A DNA stretch of 64,000 nucleotides, taken from positions 930,001 through 994,000 of the forward strand of contig NZ_CP012117.1 of assembly GCF_001678905.1 (NCBI RefSeq), given 5' to 3'. The DNA is from Dermabacter vaginalis (GTDB taxonomy: Bacteria; Actinomycetota; Actinomycetes; Actinomycetales; Dermabacteraceae). The notes under the pieces were generated by a model, which was given only the letters and a program-made list of their open reading frames with translations, searched no databases and had not been told where the DNA came from. Positions within the stretch are counted from its first letter, which is position 1. Each line of letters begins with the position of its first letter. The position numbers and the translations under genes were made by a program. Shown here in pieces: positions 44,423 through 54,824 of the stretch.

Positions 44423-45676
44423 TTACAGCTCCGTCTCGGTCACGATCGGGATTGCCGAGGTCTCCGACGTGATGAGCGCTCGCTCGTCCTGGCGGTAGGC
44501 GAGGACGTTCAGGATGTAATCCTGCACGGCTTTATCCCACGTGACATCCTTGCCGAGACGCTGGGACATGAACCATTTGTGCTCGAGGAGTTCGTGGTAG
44601 AATTCGGGCGCGGGGAGCTTCTTCCGCATCGCGCGAGGGATTGCCCGCACAACCGGCTCGTACTGTTCTTGAAGCCATTCGTGGGCCACGAACTCTTCCT
44701 CCTCGCCCTGCTGGTCGGTGAGGGCGCGGAACTGATCGAGATCGTTGAGCAGACGCCTCGCCTGGTTCTCTTGCGCATCGATGCCCGTGAGACGCATGAG
44801 GCGCCGCCTATGGTGGCCGGCGTCCACAACCTTCGGCTGCACCGTCACGGTCGTGCCGTCGAGATCGGTTGTCATGTCGAGCTCGTCGACGTCGAAGCCG
44901 AGCTCGTTGAGTTTTTCGATACGCGCACTCACGCGCCAGCGCTCGTTTGCGCTGAAGGTCTCGCGGCCCGTGAGGGCATCCCACAGCTCGTTGTAGCGCT
45001 CAAGCAGGCGATCGCCCACGGTGATGGCGTCAACGTTGTCGGGCAATTGCTCGGCAGCTTGAAGATCAAGCATCTCGCCCACAATGTTTGTGCGTGCAAT
45101 GTCGAGATCGTACTCACGCTGCCCCTTCGTGAGGTGGTCCTCGAGTTGGCCCGTCTCGACGTCGACGATGTACGCGGCGAAAGCCCCCGCATCGCGTTTG
45201 AAAAGCGTGTTGGAGAGCGAGACATCGCCCCAGTAGAAGCCTACGAGGTGGAGGCGAACGAGGAGTACGGCGAGGGCATCGAGGAGTTTGCGGGCCGTGT
45301 CTTCGCTATTGAGCTGCGAGAACACTGCGCGATAGGGAAGTGAGTACTGTAAATGGCGCGTGATGAGGATGGCGTCGAGCTCGCGGCCATCCTCGGACGA
45401 TTCTCGGCCGCTCACGACGGCGAACGGTTCAACCGCGGGGATGCCGAGCTTTCCGAGGAGGCGCAGGGTCGTGAACTCGCCGCGCGCGAGGTTCTCGTTG
45501 ATCTCTTTGAGGGCGAGGACTCGCCCACTCACGCGCGCGAAGCGCACGACGTGGCGCGAAATGCCGCGGGGGAGTGAGGCGAGGAGCGAATCGGGCCATT
45601 CGGCCAGGGGAAGGCCCCACGGTAGATCGAGGAGCGCCTCGTCGGCTCGCGCTGCGGAGATCTCGATGGGTGCCAT
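44423..45676 (-). CDS. DUF4032 protein with lipopolysaccharide-kinase-like domain
   Basis: 417 residues. N-terminal half is a protein-kinase-like fold: catalytic-loop equivalent FYWGDVSLSNTLF and metal-binding DVETG. The C-terminal half, with KLPAPEFYHELLEHKWFMSQRLGKDV, is DUF4032. This pair is widespread in actinobacteria; whether it phosphorylates anything is unknown. Convergent with rlmB (13-base gap). Confidence 0.85.
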   Translation of the reverse strand: MAPIEISAARADEALLDLPWGLPLAEWPDSLLASLPRGISRHVVRFARVSGRVLALKEINENLARGEFTTLRLLGKLGIPAVEPFAVVSGRESSEDGRELDAILITRHLQYSLPYRAVFSQLNSEDTARKLLDALAVLLVRLHLVGFYWGDVSLSNTLFKRDAGAFAAYIVDVETGQLEDHLTKGQREYDLDIARTNIVGEMLDLQAAEQLPDNVDAITVGDRLLERYNELWDALTGRETFSANERWRVSARIEKLNELGFDVDELDMTTDLDGTTVTVQPKVVDAGHHRRRLMRLTGIDAQENQARRLLNDLDQFRALTDQQGEEEEFVAHEWLQEQYEPVVRAIPRAMRKKLPAPEFYHELLEHKWFMSQRLGKDVTWDKAVQDYILNVLAYRQDERALITSETSAIPIVTETEL

Positions 45677-45711
45677 GTTCTCTATTCTCCCTCACTCTGG
45701 TGCCGAGTATG

Positions 45712-45744
45712 CAAAGAAGGCACGCGATTCGCGTGCCTTCTTTG
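45712..45744. terminator. strong bidirectional terminator
   Basis: CAAAGAAGGCACGCG and CGCGTGCCTTCTTTG pair perfectly around ATT, downstream of the msiK-like gene on the minus strand. Confidence 0.9.
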
Positions 45745-45775
45745 TGAATGTTTCCTCGTGAGAGGAAAGACGGGA

Positions 45776-46855
45776 TCAGTCGCCGAGGCGGTTGCCCGAC
45801 TTCAGGTCGAACAGGTGCACGTGGTCTGCCTTCGGGTGGAAGTGCACGGTCTCGCCCTTCTGCGGAGGGCGGCGGCCGTCAACACGCGCGATGATCGGCT
45901 TGTCGGTTTCACCGGCGCCAGCGAGGCGGCCGTAGACGTAGGCGTCGGCGCCGAGCACCTCGACCATGTCAACCTCGACCGGGAGGCCGTCCGCGGCGAG
46001 CTCGAGGTCCTCGGGACGCACACCGACGGTGACGGCCTTTTCATTGGACTCCGAGAGAGTGGAGCGATCCACGGGGATCACGGAGCCGCCGAAGGCAACG
46101 CCCTGGTCGGTGAGGGGCTGCTCGATAAGGTTCATGGCGGGCGAGCCAATGAAGCCTGCAACGAACACGTTGTTCGGGTGATCGTACATGCGCTGCGGCG
46201 AGTCGATCTGCTGGAGCACACCACCGGCGAGAACAGCGACGCGGTCACCCATCGTCATAGCCTCGGTCTGGTCGTGGGTCACGTAGACGGTCGTGACGCC
46301 CAGGCGGCGCTGGAGCGAGGCGATCTGGGTACGGGTCGAGACACGGAGCTTCGCGTCGAGGTTCGAGAGCGGCTCGTCCATGAGGAACACCTGAGGCGAG
46401 CGCACGATCGCGCGGCCCATGGCCACACGCTGGCGCTGACCACCCGAGAGGGCCTTCGGCTTACGGTCGAGGTACTGCTCGAGGTCGAGGATCTTCGCGG
46501 CCTCTTCCACGCGCTTGCGGATCTCATCCTTCGGCGTGCCCGCGATCTTGAGCGCAAAGCCCATGTTGTCGGCGACCGACATGTGCGGGTAGAGAGCGTA
46601 GTTCTGGAACACCATCGCGATATCGCGGTCCTTCGGCGGAACGTTTGTCACGTCGCGATCGCCGATGAAGATGCGGCCAGCGTCGATCTCTTCGAGACCC
46701 GCGAGCATGCGCAGCGAGGTGGACTTACCGCAGCCCGAGGGGCCAACGAGGACGAGGAATTCGCCGTCTTCGATCTCGATGTTGAGGTCGTCAACCGCGG
46801 GCTTATCGCTGCCCGGGTAGATGCGGCTTGCGTGGTCGTAAATCACCTTTGCCAT
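45776..46855 (-). CDS. sugar ABC transporter ATPase, MsiK/MsmX/UgpC type
   Basis: 359-residue ATPase from ATG 46855 (AAGGGAA upstream). Walker A GPSGCGKS (38-45), Q-loop FQNYALYPHMSV, signature LSGGQRQR, Walker B VFLMDEPLSNLD, switch His in YVTHDQTEAMTM, and a regulatory MOI/TOBE domain after about residue 240. It stands alone with no permease or binding protein nearby. The MalEFG system at 6-10 kb lacks an ATPase, so this is the natural candidate, possibly shared among several sugar importers as known for MsiK. Confidence 0.93.
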   Translation of the reverse strand: MAKVIYDHASRIYPGSDKPAVDDLNIEIEDGEFLVLVGPSGCGKSTSLRMLAGLEEIDAGRIFIGDRDVTNVPPKDRDIAMVFQNYALYPHMSVADNMGFALKIAGTPKDEIRKRVEEAAKILDLEQYLDRKPKALSGGQRQRVAMGRAIVRSPQVFLMDEPLSNLDAKLRVSTRTQIASLQRRLGVTTVYVTHDQTEAMTMGDRVAVLAGGVLQQIDSPQRMYDHPNNVFVAGFIGSPAMNLIEQPLTDQGVAFGGSVIPVDRSTLSESNEKAVTVGVRPEDLELAADGLPVEVDMVEVLGADAYVYGRLAGAGETDKPIIARVDGRRPPQKGETVHFHPKADHVHLFDLKSGNRLGD

Positions 46856-46869
46856 GGGTATTCCCTTCA

Positions 46870-46887
46870 CCGGCAGGTACGTGCCGG
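46870..46887 (-). other. hairpin in the ATPase-gene leader
   Basis: CCGGCA and TGCCGG pair around six bases directly ahead of the ribosome site. The 288-base space to the deformylase gene otherwise shows only weak promoter-like sequence (TATTGT near 46937 on the minus strand). Confidence 0.4.
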
Positions 46888-47143
46888 ACGATCCGTTGTG
46901 AAGTCACAGCCAGCGTTCCTCGCTGACGTACGGATAACAATACCGCACTGTGGCACTCACCATACGGGACGCGCCGATGGGTGCGCCGGTCGCTTCGGTT
47001 TGGGAGGGCCGTAAGGTGGTCGGGGAGCCCGACGCATGCTCCGCTCTCTGAGTGCCTCGGTGGCGCGCGGCGACGATCGGCACATGCGGGCGTGTGAGAT
47101 GGGCTGTGAAGCGACGATGACGAGAGCGAAAGGCGGCGATGGC

Positions 47144-47851
47144 ATGACGAGCCTCGCGGAACTCATTGAAAAGACCCTGGCGAAGAGGCGGAGCGAGAAC
47201 GAGCCGCTCAGGATTGTGCAAGCGGGGCACCCGGCACTTCGCGCCCACTCAAAGGACGCGGCAGGGGCGCTCGATCCCGAGCTGCTCGGTGAGTTCATCC
47301 AGGCACTCGTGGTCACGATGCACGAAGCGCCCGGTGTGGGGGTGGCTGCCCCGCAGGTGGGTGTGCCGATCCGCCTCGTGGTAATGGAAGATTTCGTGCG
47401 GGAAGAAGGCGAGGAGCGCGATGCTGGCGACGCTCTTTACGAGCGTGACAATCTCCCCCTCATGGCAGTGATCGACCCTCGCTATGAAGAAGTGGAGGGG
47501 GAAGATACCGTGACGTTTGGGTGGGAAGGGTGCTTGAGCGTTGACGGTTGGCGTTCGCTCGTGCCCCGACCAAAGAGCGTGCGCGTTTTCGGTACCGCGA
47601 TCCTTGACGGCGGCGAAGTACGTGAACTCGACGAGGTGTGGACGGGCTGGAGTGCTCGCATCTTCCAGCATGAAAGCGATCACCTCGATGGAATTTTGTG
47701 CCACGATCGCGGCGTTGAGCGATCACTCGTGCAGGATTCCTACCTGCACCGTTACACGGATCTTTCAGCCGCGGTTCGTTACCTTGGTCTGCGCGGCGAC
47801 GTCGCGAATCTTGAGCCCGGCGCCGTAGATCTTCACCGCACGCGGGCGTGA
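47144..47851 (+). CDS. def: peptide deformylase
   Basis: Removes formyl from nascent N-terminal methionine; metal enzyme. The 235-residue product from ATG 47144 carries the three motifs GVGVAAPQVG, EGCLSV and QHESDHLDG (HEXXH). The N-terminal extension (SLAELIEKTLAKRRSENEPL) is longer than in E. coli Def, as in many actinobacteria. In-frame ATG codons at 47084 and 47117 have less convincing sites. Confidence 0.93.
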   Translation: MTSLAELIEKTLAKRRSENEPLRIVQAGHPALRAHSKDAAGALDPELLGEFIQALVVTMHEAPGVGVAAPQVGVPIRLVVMEDFVREEGEERDAGDALYERDNLPLMAVIDPRYEEVEGEDTVTFGWEGCLSVDGWRSLVPRPKSVRVFGTAILDGGEVRELDEVWTGWSARIFQHESDHLDGILCHDRGVERSLVQDSYLHRYTDLSAAVRYLGLRGDVANLEPGAVDLHRTRA

Positions 47852-47884
47852 GTGCGCCCGAAAGCGTCCATGAAAAGGAGAGCA

Positions 47885-48649
47885 ATGGCCTCGAAGGACC
47901 TGCGCACATCAAAGAAATCGAGCGGGAAGGGCAAAGGCGGGGAATCGCTCATCGATGACAAGCAGTTTGAACTCATCGATAAGGCCCTCGCCGTCCAAGG
48001 GCCGATCGCTCGCAAATACGTTGATTCGCTTCGCCGCAAGAATCCCACGTGGAGCGATGACCAGATCATCGCTCGCCTCGAAGGCCACTTCACGAAACTA
48101 GCCGTGGCAACGGGCGTCGGCATCGGCGGCGTGGCCGCACTTCCCGCGGTTGGCACCGCTACCGCGGTCGCGCTCACCGCGGGTGAGGGCATCGCCTTCG
48201 CCGAGGCATGTGCCTTTCTCACCCTCGGCATCGCACACGTGCGTGGCGTGGACATGAGTAAACCATCGGTGCGCCGCACCGTGATCCTCGCGATCCTCGG
48301 CGGTGAGCGGGGCACGGAGATCGTGACGAAAGCTCTTGGAAAGAACGGCCTTCAGTGGTCGACGGTTCTCGACGGCATGGCGCCGCCGTTCATTGCCGAT
48401 GCGGTGAACACACAGGTGAACCGCTGGATTCGTCGAACTGTGACACGCCGCTTTACGGGGCTGTGGGCGGGGCGCCTCATCCCGTTCGGTATCGGCGCCG
48501 TGATCGGGGGGCTTGGCAACAAGGCGCTCACGAAGACCGTCATCGAAGCCGCGCGCGAGGTGTTCAGCCACGCCGACGACCCCGTGCCTTCGAGCCTCGT
48601 TGAAGATCCCGAGAGTGAAGACAGCTCCGGTGAGGGGCGCGACGCCTAG
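47885..48649 (+). CDS. conserved hypothetical protein with hydrophobic glycine/alanine core
   Basis: 254 residues from ATG 47885 (AAAAGGAGA upstream). Lys/Ser-rich N-terminus, a helical region RKYVDSLRRKNPTWSDDQIIARLEGHF, a hydrophobic stretch VGIGGVAALPAVGTATAVALTAG and further apolar segments, and an acidic C-terminus. It reminds me of EcsC-type proteins but I cannot assign it. Follows def by 33 bases on the same strand. Confidence 0.7.
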   Translation: MASKDLRTSKKSSGKGKGGESLIDDKQFELIDKALAVQGPIARKYVDSLRRKNPTWSDDQIIARLEGHFTKLAVATGVGIGGVAALPAVGTATAVALTAGEGIAFAEACAFLTLGIAHVRGVDMSKPSVRRTVILAILGGERGTEIVTKALGKNGLQWSTVLDGMAPPFIADAVNTQVNRWIRRTVTRRFTGLWAGRLIPFGIGAVIGGLGNKALTKTVIEAAREVFSHADDPVPSSLVEDPESEDSSGEGRDA

Positions 48650-48673
48650 GCCCGCATAGCTTTTCGAAGCACA

Positions 48674-48706
48674 AAAGGCGCTTCCGGAACATCCGGAAGC
48701 GCCTTT
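48674..48706. terminator. bidirectional terminator
   Basis: AAAGGCGCTTCCGG and CCGGAAGCGCCTTT pair perfectly around five bases, between two convergent genes. Confidence 0.9.
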
Positions 48707-48722
48707 CGTTCTCGCACAACGA

Positions 48723-49235
48723 TTAAAGGTCCTGGGTGAACTCGTTTTCGTGTTCGGTACCCTTCGCGCGGCGATAGGACGCACGGATTTCCTCTTCCGC
48801 GTCATCGCGGCCCTCCCAGTGGGCGCCCTCGACGCTCTTACCGGGCTCGAGGTCCTTGTAGACCTCGAAGAAGTGCTGGATCTCGAGGCGGTGGAACTCG
48901 GAGATATCGGTGAGCTCTTGGCGGCGGATCTGGCGCTTATCACCAACCGGAACCGCGACGATCTTGTCGTCGCCGCCGGACTCATCGCGCATGCGGAACA
49001 TGCCGAGCGCACGGCAACGAATCAGGCAGCCGGGGAAGGTCGCCTCTTCGAGAAGAACGAGCACGTCGAGCGGATCGCCGTCCTCACCGAGCGTGCCCTC
49101 AATGAAGCCATAATCATCGGGGTAGCGGGTTGCCGTAAAAAGCATGCGATCGAGCCGGATGCGACCATTGTGATGGTCGACTTCGTACTTGTTGCGATTT
49201 CCCTTGGGGATCTCGATCGTGACGTCGAATTCCAC
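48723..49235 (-). CDS. ppa: inorganic pyrophosphatase
   Basis: Soluble family I enzyme, 170 residues, hydrolysing pyrophosphate. Active-site segments EIPKGNRNKYEVD, DYGFIEGTLGEDGDPLDVLVL and the late KDLEPGKSVEGAHWEG are intact. GTG 49235 has GGAG eight bases upstream. Divergent from dacB; the 195-base gap contains no further gene. Confidence 0.97.
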   Translation of the reverse strand: MEFDVTIEIPKGNRNKYEVDHHNGRIRLDRMLFTATRYPDDYGFIEGTLGEDGDPLDVLVLLEEATFPGCLIRCRALGMFRMRDESGGDDKIVAVPVGDKRQIRRQELTDISEFHRLEIQHFFEVYKDLEPGKSVEGAHWEGRDDAEEEIRASYRRAKGTEHENEFTQDL

Positions 49236-49430
49236 GTGCGTGACTCCATTGCCTCAGGTGTTTCTTGGTGTGTGAGGGACGCGCCCTCTGCGTGCAACAA
49301 TAGCGAAGATCCTCAAGCGTCGGCTGTTTTACGGAGTCTGGGCGGGCAACGCGCGCGTAAACTTTGCACGAAGTCACAGACACAAAGACGCCCAGCGCGG
49401 TCAGACCAGGGTGAAGAGGAGCATTCTCAG

Positions 49431-50933
49431 ATGGCGAAGTCGAAGGCAACCGAGATTGTTGCCGCGGCCCTTGCGCTCGCGCTTCCCGCAGCCTTCTATA
49501 CGTTTGGGGACCTCGTCGATGGCTTCCCCGGCCCCCTCACCCTCCGCACCCAAAAGGTTGCTGACCTCGAAGGGGTTCCCGCCGAAGGCGAGGCATGGGA
49601 GCGTGAAGATCTCGTGCGGCCGCGGGATGCTGCGTCACCCGTCGAGCGCGTGAGTGGCGAGCACATTACGGCGGCAGTTGAAGCACTTCCCGGGCTCGGT
49701 GCCTATTCCGGGAAACTTTCCTACGCGGTCGTGGATGCGGCAAGCGGTGAAATGATTGCTGAACGCGATGCGAGCGTGAGCCTCACCCCTGCCTCGACCA
49801 TGAAACTTCTTTCGGCACTCGCGGCGGCGAAAGCGGTGGGGCCCGAGCAGACACTCACCACGCGTACAGTTCTCGATGGTGAGCGACTCGTGCTCGTAGG
49901 CGGTGGGGACAACCTGCTGACGGTGAAGCCGAAGGAAACGAAAGAGGGGATCGCGCGTGCGTCCCTCGCCTCGCTCGCGGATCAAACCGTGCAAAAGCTG
50001 AAGGCGGAGGGTCGCACGAAAGTGACGCTCGTGTTCGATGACACTCTCTTTGGCAACGATCCCATCAATCCGGCGTGGGGCGAGAACGGCCCTGCCGGGG
50101 GGTGGGTTGCGCCGATTACGCCGCTCGGGATCGATGCGGGGCGAGCCGACGGTACCAAGTACGGCGCGAAATCGAAGGACCCCTCGTACGACGCAGCAAA
50201 GGCCTTCGCGGAGCTCCTCAAGGAGCGCGGGATCACGATCGAGGCAGAGCCCACTCGCGGTGCTGCGCCCGAGGGAGCAACCGAGCTGGGATCCGTGCAA
50301 TCCGCACCTCTCAGTAGCTGGATTGCCCATACGCTTCTCTATTCCGATAACACTCTTGCGGAAACGCTCGCGCGCCTCGCCGCCGTCAAGACGGGACGCC
50401 CGGGAACCGTGGCAGGTGCTCGCGAAGCCGTGAAAGCGGAGCTTGACGAGGTCGCGCGCGAGAAGGGGTTTTCAACCGAAGGCCTCGTGATTGCCGACAA
50501 CTCGGGCCTGTCGAAAGACAATCGACTATCACCGTCGCTTCTTGCGCATTTGACAGCGTGGGCATCCGGGAATGCGCCAGTCGAGATCAGGGACACTTTT
50601 GCACGTGTCCCGATCGGCGGGCTCACGGGAACGCTCAAGAATCGTTTCGGCGAGGCCGGTGCCGAAGAGGCCCGCGGTGTGGCACGTGGAAAAACCGGAA
50701 CGCTTTCGGGAACCTCCACGCTTGCGGGCACGACCGTGCTCTCGGACGGCCGCGTGGTCGGTTACGCCATTTTCGCGTACGACTCTCAGGCGGATGGGTA
50801 CGCGGAGGCACGTGCGCTCGTCGATGACGTTGCGAGCGCGATCATTTCGGCGGGAGGTCCGACGCCTGCGGGCCTCTACGATGCTCCAAGTTCTCCCGTA
50901 GAAGCCGGAGCAGGGGAAGGTGAGGAACAGTGA
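49431..50933 (+). CDS. dacB: D-alanyl-D-alanine carboxypeptidase, PBP4 (DacB) type
   Basis: Peptidase family S13, 500 residues from ATG 49431 (AGGAG upstream); an open frame reaching back to 48750 is antisense to ppa and not used. A hydrophobic N-terminal export segment (7-25), SxxK at Ser122-Lys125, SDN in YSDNTLAE, KTG in RGKTGTLSG. Exported; trims peptidoglycan stem peptides. Overlaps tilS by four bases (GTGA). Confidence 0.94.
   Translation: MAKSKATEIVAAALALALPAAFYTFGDLVDGFPGPLTLRTQKVADLEGVPAEGEAWEREDLVRPRDAASPVERVSGEHITAAVEALPGLGAYSGKLSYAVVDAASGEMIAERDASVSLTPASTMKLLSALAAAKAVGPEQTLTTRTVLDGERLVLVGGGDNLLTVKPKETKEGIARASLASLADQTVQKLKAEGRTKVTLVFDDTLFGNDPINPAWGENGPAGGWVAPITPLGIDAGRADGTKYGAKSKDPSYDAAKAFAELLKERGITIEAEPTRGAAPEGATELGSVQSAPLSSWIAHTLLYSDNTLAETLARLAAVKTGRPGTVAGAREAVKAELDEVAREKGFSTEGLVIADNSGLSKDNRLSPSLLAHLTAWASGNAPVEIRDTFARVPIGGLTGTLKNRFGEAGAEEARGVARGKTGTLSGTSTLAGTTVLSDGRVVGYAIFAYDSQADGYAEARALVDDVASAIISAGGPTPAGLYDAPSSPVEAGAGEGEEQ
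50858..50869 (+). repeat. dispersed 12-mer TCCGACGCYTGC, copy 7
   Basis: Exact copy near the 3' end of dacB, in the disordered GGPTPAGLYD tail. Confidence 0.6.
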
Positions 50934-52030
50934 GCGGCCCGCCCGAACCCGTTGCACGGGCACGCGTTGCCGTGAAATCGGCCCTCGTGGCAAGGCTCGA
51001 GGAATGCGCCGACCTCTCCGAGGGAGCGCAGCTCGCGCCTCGCATCCTCGTTGGCGTGAGCGGAGGCGCCGATTCCCTCGCGCTTGCCGCGACAACCCAG
51101 TGGGTCGCCTCGAGGCTCGGTCTCGAGGTTGAAGCGGTACTCATCGACCACGGTCTCTCCGACCACTCCGCTTCAGTTTCCGAACGCGCGGCCCTCCAAT
51201 GCGAGCGGCTGGGTCTCGCCCGGTGCCACATCCGCCGAATTCACGTGGACACGGCGGGGGAGGGGGGCCTCGAAAACGCCGCCAGAGTCGCGCGTCACGA
51301 GGCCTTCAACGACATGTGTGAGGAACGTTCCGCCCTCGCACTCCTCCTTGGGCACACACTCGATGATCAGGCCGAACAGGTGCTTCTAGGGCTCGCACGT
51401 GGCGCGGGAGCCCGCTCGCTCGCGGGGATCCCGCGAAAACGCGGGAGTCTCCTTCGCCCGTTTCTCGGCACGGGACGCGACGAGAAAACCGGACTGTGGA
51501 GGCGCGATACACGCGCCGTGTGCGAGGCCCTCGGCCTCGACGTGTGGGACGACCCCATGAACGACGACGAGGCCTATTTGCGAGTCGCAGCGCGTTCGCG
51601 AGCGCTCCCGATGCTCGCCGACGTTTTTGGCGAGCAGGTGGCCGCGAATCTCGTGCGCACCGCCGATCTCCTTCGTGATGACGCCGACTATCTTGAACAA
51701 GAAGCGGAAGAAACTTACGCGGGGCTGCGTCGGAATCCCCCGAGCAGAACCCCCGGCCTACTCGCGCTTGACGCTTACGCCCTTGCCCCGCTCAACCGTG
51801 CCCTGCGCACTCGCGTGATTAAGCATGCGATCGCCCAGGCGAGTGCGCTCGCGGGTGCAAGTTCAGGCAAGTCGCTCCTTCGACGTCAGATCCTTCACGT
51901 TGACTCCCTCGTGAGCGCCTATCGGGGCCAAGGCCCCATCCCCCTTCCGGGTAAGATCGAAGCGATACGCGACGAGGGGCTCATCGTTTTCCGTGCGGGA
52001 GGCACCCGCTTCCATGACACGCAAGGCTGA
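50930..52030 (+). CDS. tilS: tRNA(Ile)-lysidine synthetase
   Basis: Converts C34 of the CAU-anticodon tRNA-Ile to lysidine, using ATP and lysine. 366 residues with the PP-loop SGGADS (44-49), IDHGL, and [20 protein letters not shown]. The C-terminal part is shorter than in E. coli TilS, as is common in actinobacteria. Translationally coupled to dacB; hpt follows in 43 bases. Confidence 0.93.
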   Translation: MSGPPEPVARARVAVKSALVARLEECADLSEGAQLAPRILVGVSGGADSLALAATTQWVASRLGLEVEAVLIDHGLSDHSASVSERAALQCERLGLARCHIRRIHVDTAGEGGLENAARVARHEAFNDMCEERSALALLLGHTLDDQAEQVLLGLARGAGARSLAGIPRKRGSLLRPFLGTGRDEKTGLWRRDTRAVCEALGLDVWDDPMNDDEAYLRVAARSRALPMLADVFGEQVAANLVRTADLLRDDADYLEQEAEETYAGLRRNPPSRTPGLLALDAYALAPLNRALRTRVIKHAIAQASALAGASSGKSLLRRQILHVDSLVSAYRGQGPIPLPGKIEAIRDEGLIVFRAGGTRFHDTQG

Positions 52031-52073
52031 GCCCCCGCGACCTCGACAACGCGACGCACCGGGAAGGAACCCC

Positions 52074-52619
52074 ATGACCATGGATGAGGACGTCGAGCGC
52101 ATCCTGCTCGATGAGCAGGCGATCCGCGAGCGGATCAGCGAACTCGCCGCAGAAATCGATCGCGACTACGAAGGCGAGGCACCGCTGCTCGTTGGCGTGC
52201 TCAAGGGAGCCGTCATGGTCGTCGCCGATCTCGCGCGGGCGATCACGCTCGACGTAGACATGGACTGGATGGCCGTGAGCTCGTATGGAAGTGGCACGAA
52301 GTCCTCCGGAGTCGTGCGCATCCTCAAGGATTTGAGCGCGGATATCACCGATCGCCACGTGCTCATCGTCGAAGACATCATCGACTCTGGCCTCACCCTG
52401 AGCTGGCTTCGCACGAACCTCCGCTCGCGAGGCCCGAAGAGTGTCGAGATTTGCACGCTTTTGCGCAAGCCCGAAGCTGTCAAGGTGGATATTGACGTGA
52501 AGTACGTGGGCTTCGACATTCCGAATGAGTTCGTGATCGGCTATGGCCTCGACTACGCCGAGAAGTATCGCAACCTTCCCTATGTCGGAATCCTCAAGCC
52601 AAGCGTCTACGCCGATTGA
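52074..52619 (+). CDS. hpt: hypoxanthine phosphoribosyltransferase
   Basis: 181 residues from ATG 52074 (GGAAGGAA upstream). PRPP-binding loop [14 protein letters not shown], early [20 protein letters not shown], and the purine-side segment [30 protein letters not shown]. Salvages hypoxanthine and guanine. tilS-hpt-ftsH is a conserved order in many bacteria. Confidence 0.97.
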   Translation: MTMDEDVERILLDEQAIRERISELAAEIDRDYEGEAPLLVGVLKGAVMVVADLARAITLDVDMDWMAVSSYGSGTKSSGVVRILKDLSADITDRHVLIVEDIIDSGLTLSWLRTNLRSRGPKSVEICTLLRKPEAVKVDIDVKYVGFDIPNEFVIGYGLDYAEKYRNLPYVGILKPSVYAD

Positions 52620-52737
52620 GAACATCGGGGCGTCTGACAGCCCCGGCCCAGCGATTCGGGGTAGATTCGCGCTCATTCACGAAACGTGCGCGAGGCATGA
52701 GCCCCGCCCTACAAGAACGTAAGATTTAGCACTTCAC

Positions 52738-54771
52738 ATGGCAGAAAAAAAGAAATCCCCCGCTCGCAACCTGTGGCTGTGGAGCCTCGCGACCCTCGCG
52801 ATTGTCCTTCTCGCCTTGAGCATTTTCGGTCGCGGCGGATTCCAAGACATCGACACCGAGCAGGGCCTCACACTCCTCAAGGGCGACACCGTTGAGCAAG
52901 CGGAGATCATCGACGGCAACCAGCAGCGCGTCAACCTCGTGCTCACGAAGGACTTCGAAGACAAGGGCAAGCGCGTGGCCTTCTCCTACGTGACCGCGCG
53001 CGGCGATGACGTGGTGAAAGCCGTGAATGATGCTGCGCCATCAAAGGGGTACACGGATAAGATCGCCACCCCCTCGTGGTGGGGGCAGCTGCTTCTCACG
53101 TTCTTCCCACTCATCATCATTCTTGGCCTCTTCTGGTTCTTCATGATGAACGCCCAGGGTGGCGGCCGCGCGATGCAGTTCGGCAAGTCCAAGGCGAAGC
53201 TTTTCAACAAGGACATGCCGAAGGTGACGTTCCAGGACGTCGCCGGGGCCGAGGAGGCCGTTGAGGAGCTTGATGAGATCAAGCAGTTCCTCGTGAGTCC
53301 CGAGCGATATCACGCGGTCGGAGCGAAGATTCCGAAGGGCGTTCTTCTCTACGGTCCACCCGGTACGGGCAAGACTCTCCTCGCGAAGGCTGTCGCGGGC
53401 GAGGCGGGGGTGCCTTTCTACTCCATTTCGGGCTCGGACTTCGTTGAGATGTTCGTGGGCGTAGGTGCGAGCCGCGTGCGCGACCTGTTCAACACAGCGA
53501 AGGAAAACGCTCCCGCGATCATCTTTATCGACGAGATCGACGCCGTTGGTCGCCACCGCGGTGCCGGCATGGGCGGCGGTCACGATGAGCGCGAGCAGAC
53601 CCTCAACCAGATGCTTGTCGAGATGGACGGCTTCGAGGAGCATCAGAATGTCATCCTCATCGCCGCGACGAACCGCGTGGACATCCTGGACCCGGCGCTT
53701 TTGCGCCCGGGCCGATTTGATCGCCAGATCGCTGTCGAGACCCCCGACCTCAAGGGGCGCCGCAAGATCCTCGAGGTGCACGCGAAGGGCAAGCCGCTTG
53801 CGGCCGATGTCGACCTCGACAATATCGCGCGTCGCTCAATCGGCATGAGCGGTGCGGATCTGGCCAACGTGCTGAACGAGGCTGCACTCCTCACGGCGCG
53901 TTCGGGAAACCAAATCATTGACATGCGCGCCCTTGATGAAGCCATCGACCGCGTGTCTATGGGCCCGCAGCGCTACTCGAAGGTCATGAGTGAGCGCGAG
54001 CGGCAAATGACGGCCTACCACGAGGGTGGTCACGCACTTGTCGCCGCGGCCCTCAACAACTCGGCACCCGTGACGAAGGTGACGATCCTTCCGCGCGGCC
54101 GCGCGGGCGGGTACACCATGGTGGTGCCGACGGCCGACCGCAACTATCAAAGCCGCAACGAGCTCCTTGATCGCCTTGCCTACGCGATGGGCGGCTACGC
54201 GGTTGAGGAAGGCATCTTCCACGACGTCACGACCGGTCCGAGTTCCGACCTCAAGAACGCGACGGGCATCGCCCGCGCGATGGTCACTGAACTCGGTATG
54301 AGCGGTGTTGTGGGCCAGGTAGCTCTGAGCAAGGGACAGGACGAAGTTTTCGTGGGCATGCAGCAGGGCCAAGGGCCCGGCTACAGCGAGGACACGGCAC
54401 GCTTGATTGACGAAGAGGTGCGCCGACTCCTCGATAACGCCCTGGATGAGGCCTGGAGCGTGATCAAGACCAACCGTGCCGTGCTCGATCATCTCGTTGA
54501 AGAGCTTCTCGAAAAGGAGACGCTCGGCGAGAAAGAACTGGCGGAGATCTTTAAGGACGTGACTAAGCGTCCGCCGCGCGAGGTGTGGCAGTCGAGCGAA
54601 GACCGTCCCGTGTTCAACGAACCGCTCGCGGGTAGCGACCGCCCCGGCACGATCGGCAGCACCGTCCCGGATGGAACCGAGAACGACCAGGCCGGTGAGG
54701 AGCTTGGCGGGACCCCGCCCGAGCTCCCGCAACCAGGTGACGGTTCTCCTCACATCCCGGGTGCCGAGTAG
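52738..54771 (+). CDS. ftsH: membrane AAA+ zinc protease FtsH
   Basis: 677 residues. Two membrane segments (about 12-31 and 117-138) flank a small outer domain; AAA module with Walker A GPPGTGKT (206-213), pore-loop FVGVGASR, Walker [12 protein letters not shown] and the SRH region; M41 protease with HEGGH (428-432). The tail after about 610 is Gly/Pro/acid-rich and disordered. Degrades membrane and some cytosolic proteins. 118 bases after hpt, so it may have its own promoter (TAAGAT at 52720-52725 is a candidate). Confidence 0.97.
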   Translation: MAEKKKSPARNLWLWSLATLAIVLLALSIFGRGGFQDIDTEQGLTLLKGDTVEQAEIIDGNQQRVNLVLTKDFEDKGKRVAFSYVTARGDDVVKAVNDAAPSKGYTDKIATPSWWGQLLLTFFPLIIILGLFWFFMMNAQGGGRAMQFGKSKAKLFNKDMPKVTFQDVAGAEEAVEELDEIKQFLVSPERYHAVGAKIPKGVLLYGPPGTGKTLLAKAVAGEAGVPFYSISGSDFVEMFVGVGASRVRDLFNTAKENAPAIIFIDEIDAVGRHRGAGMGGGHDEREQTLNQMLVEMDGFEEHQNVILIAATNRVDILDPALLRPGRFDRQIAVETPDLKGRRKILEVHAKGKPLAADVDLDNIARRSIGMSGADLANVLNEAALLTARSGNQIIDMRALDEAIDRVSMGPQRYSKVMSERERQMTAYHEGGHALVAAALNNSAPVTKVTILPRGRAGGYTMVVPTADRNYQSRNELLDRLAYAMGGYAVEEGIFHDVTTGPSSDLKNATGIARAMVTELGMSGVVGQVALSKGQDEVFVGMQQGQGPGYSEDTARLIDEEVRRLLDNALDEAWSVIKTNRAVLDHLVEELLEKETLGEKELAEIFKDVTKRPPREVWQSSEDRPVFNEPLAGSDRPGTIGSTVPDGTENDQAGEELGGTPPELPQPGDGSPHIPGAE

Positions 54772-54824
54772 CGCATACCTCACGTCCCTCGCAAGCACAT
54801 GCTTGCGCGAAGAAAGAAGGATTC

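Noticed and set aside
48750-49430. A long plus-strand frame leading into dacB
   Set aside because: It is antisense to ppa and uses that gene's codon pattern; dacB has a proper ribosome site and export signal at 49431.
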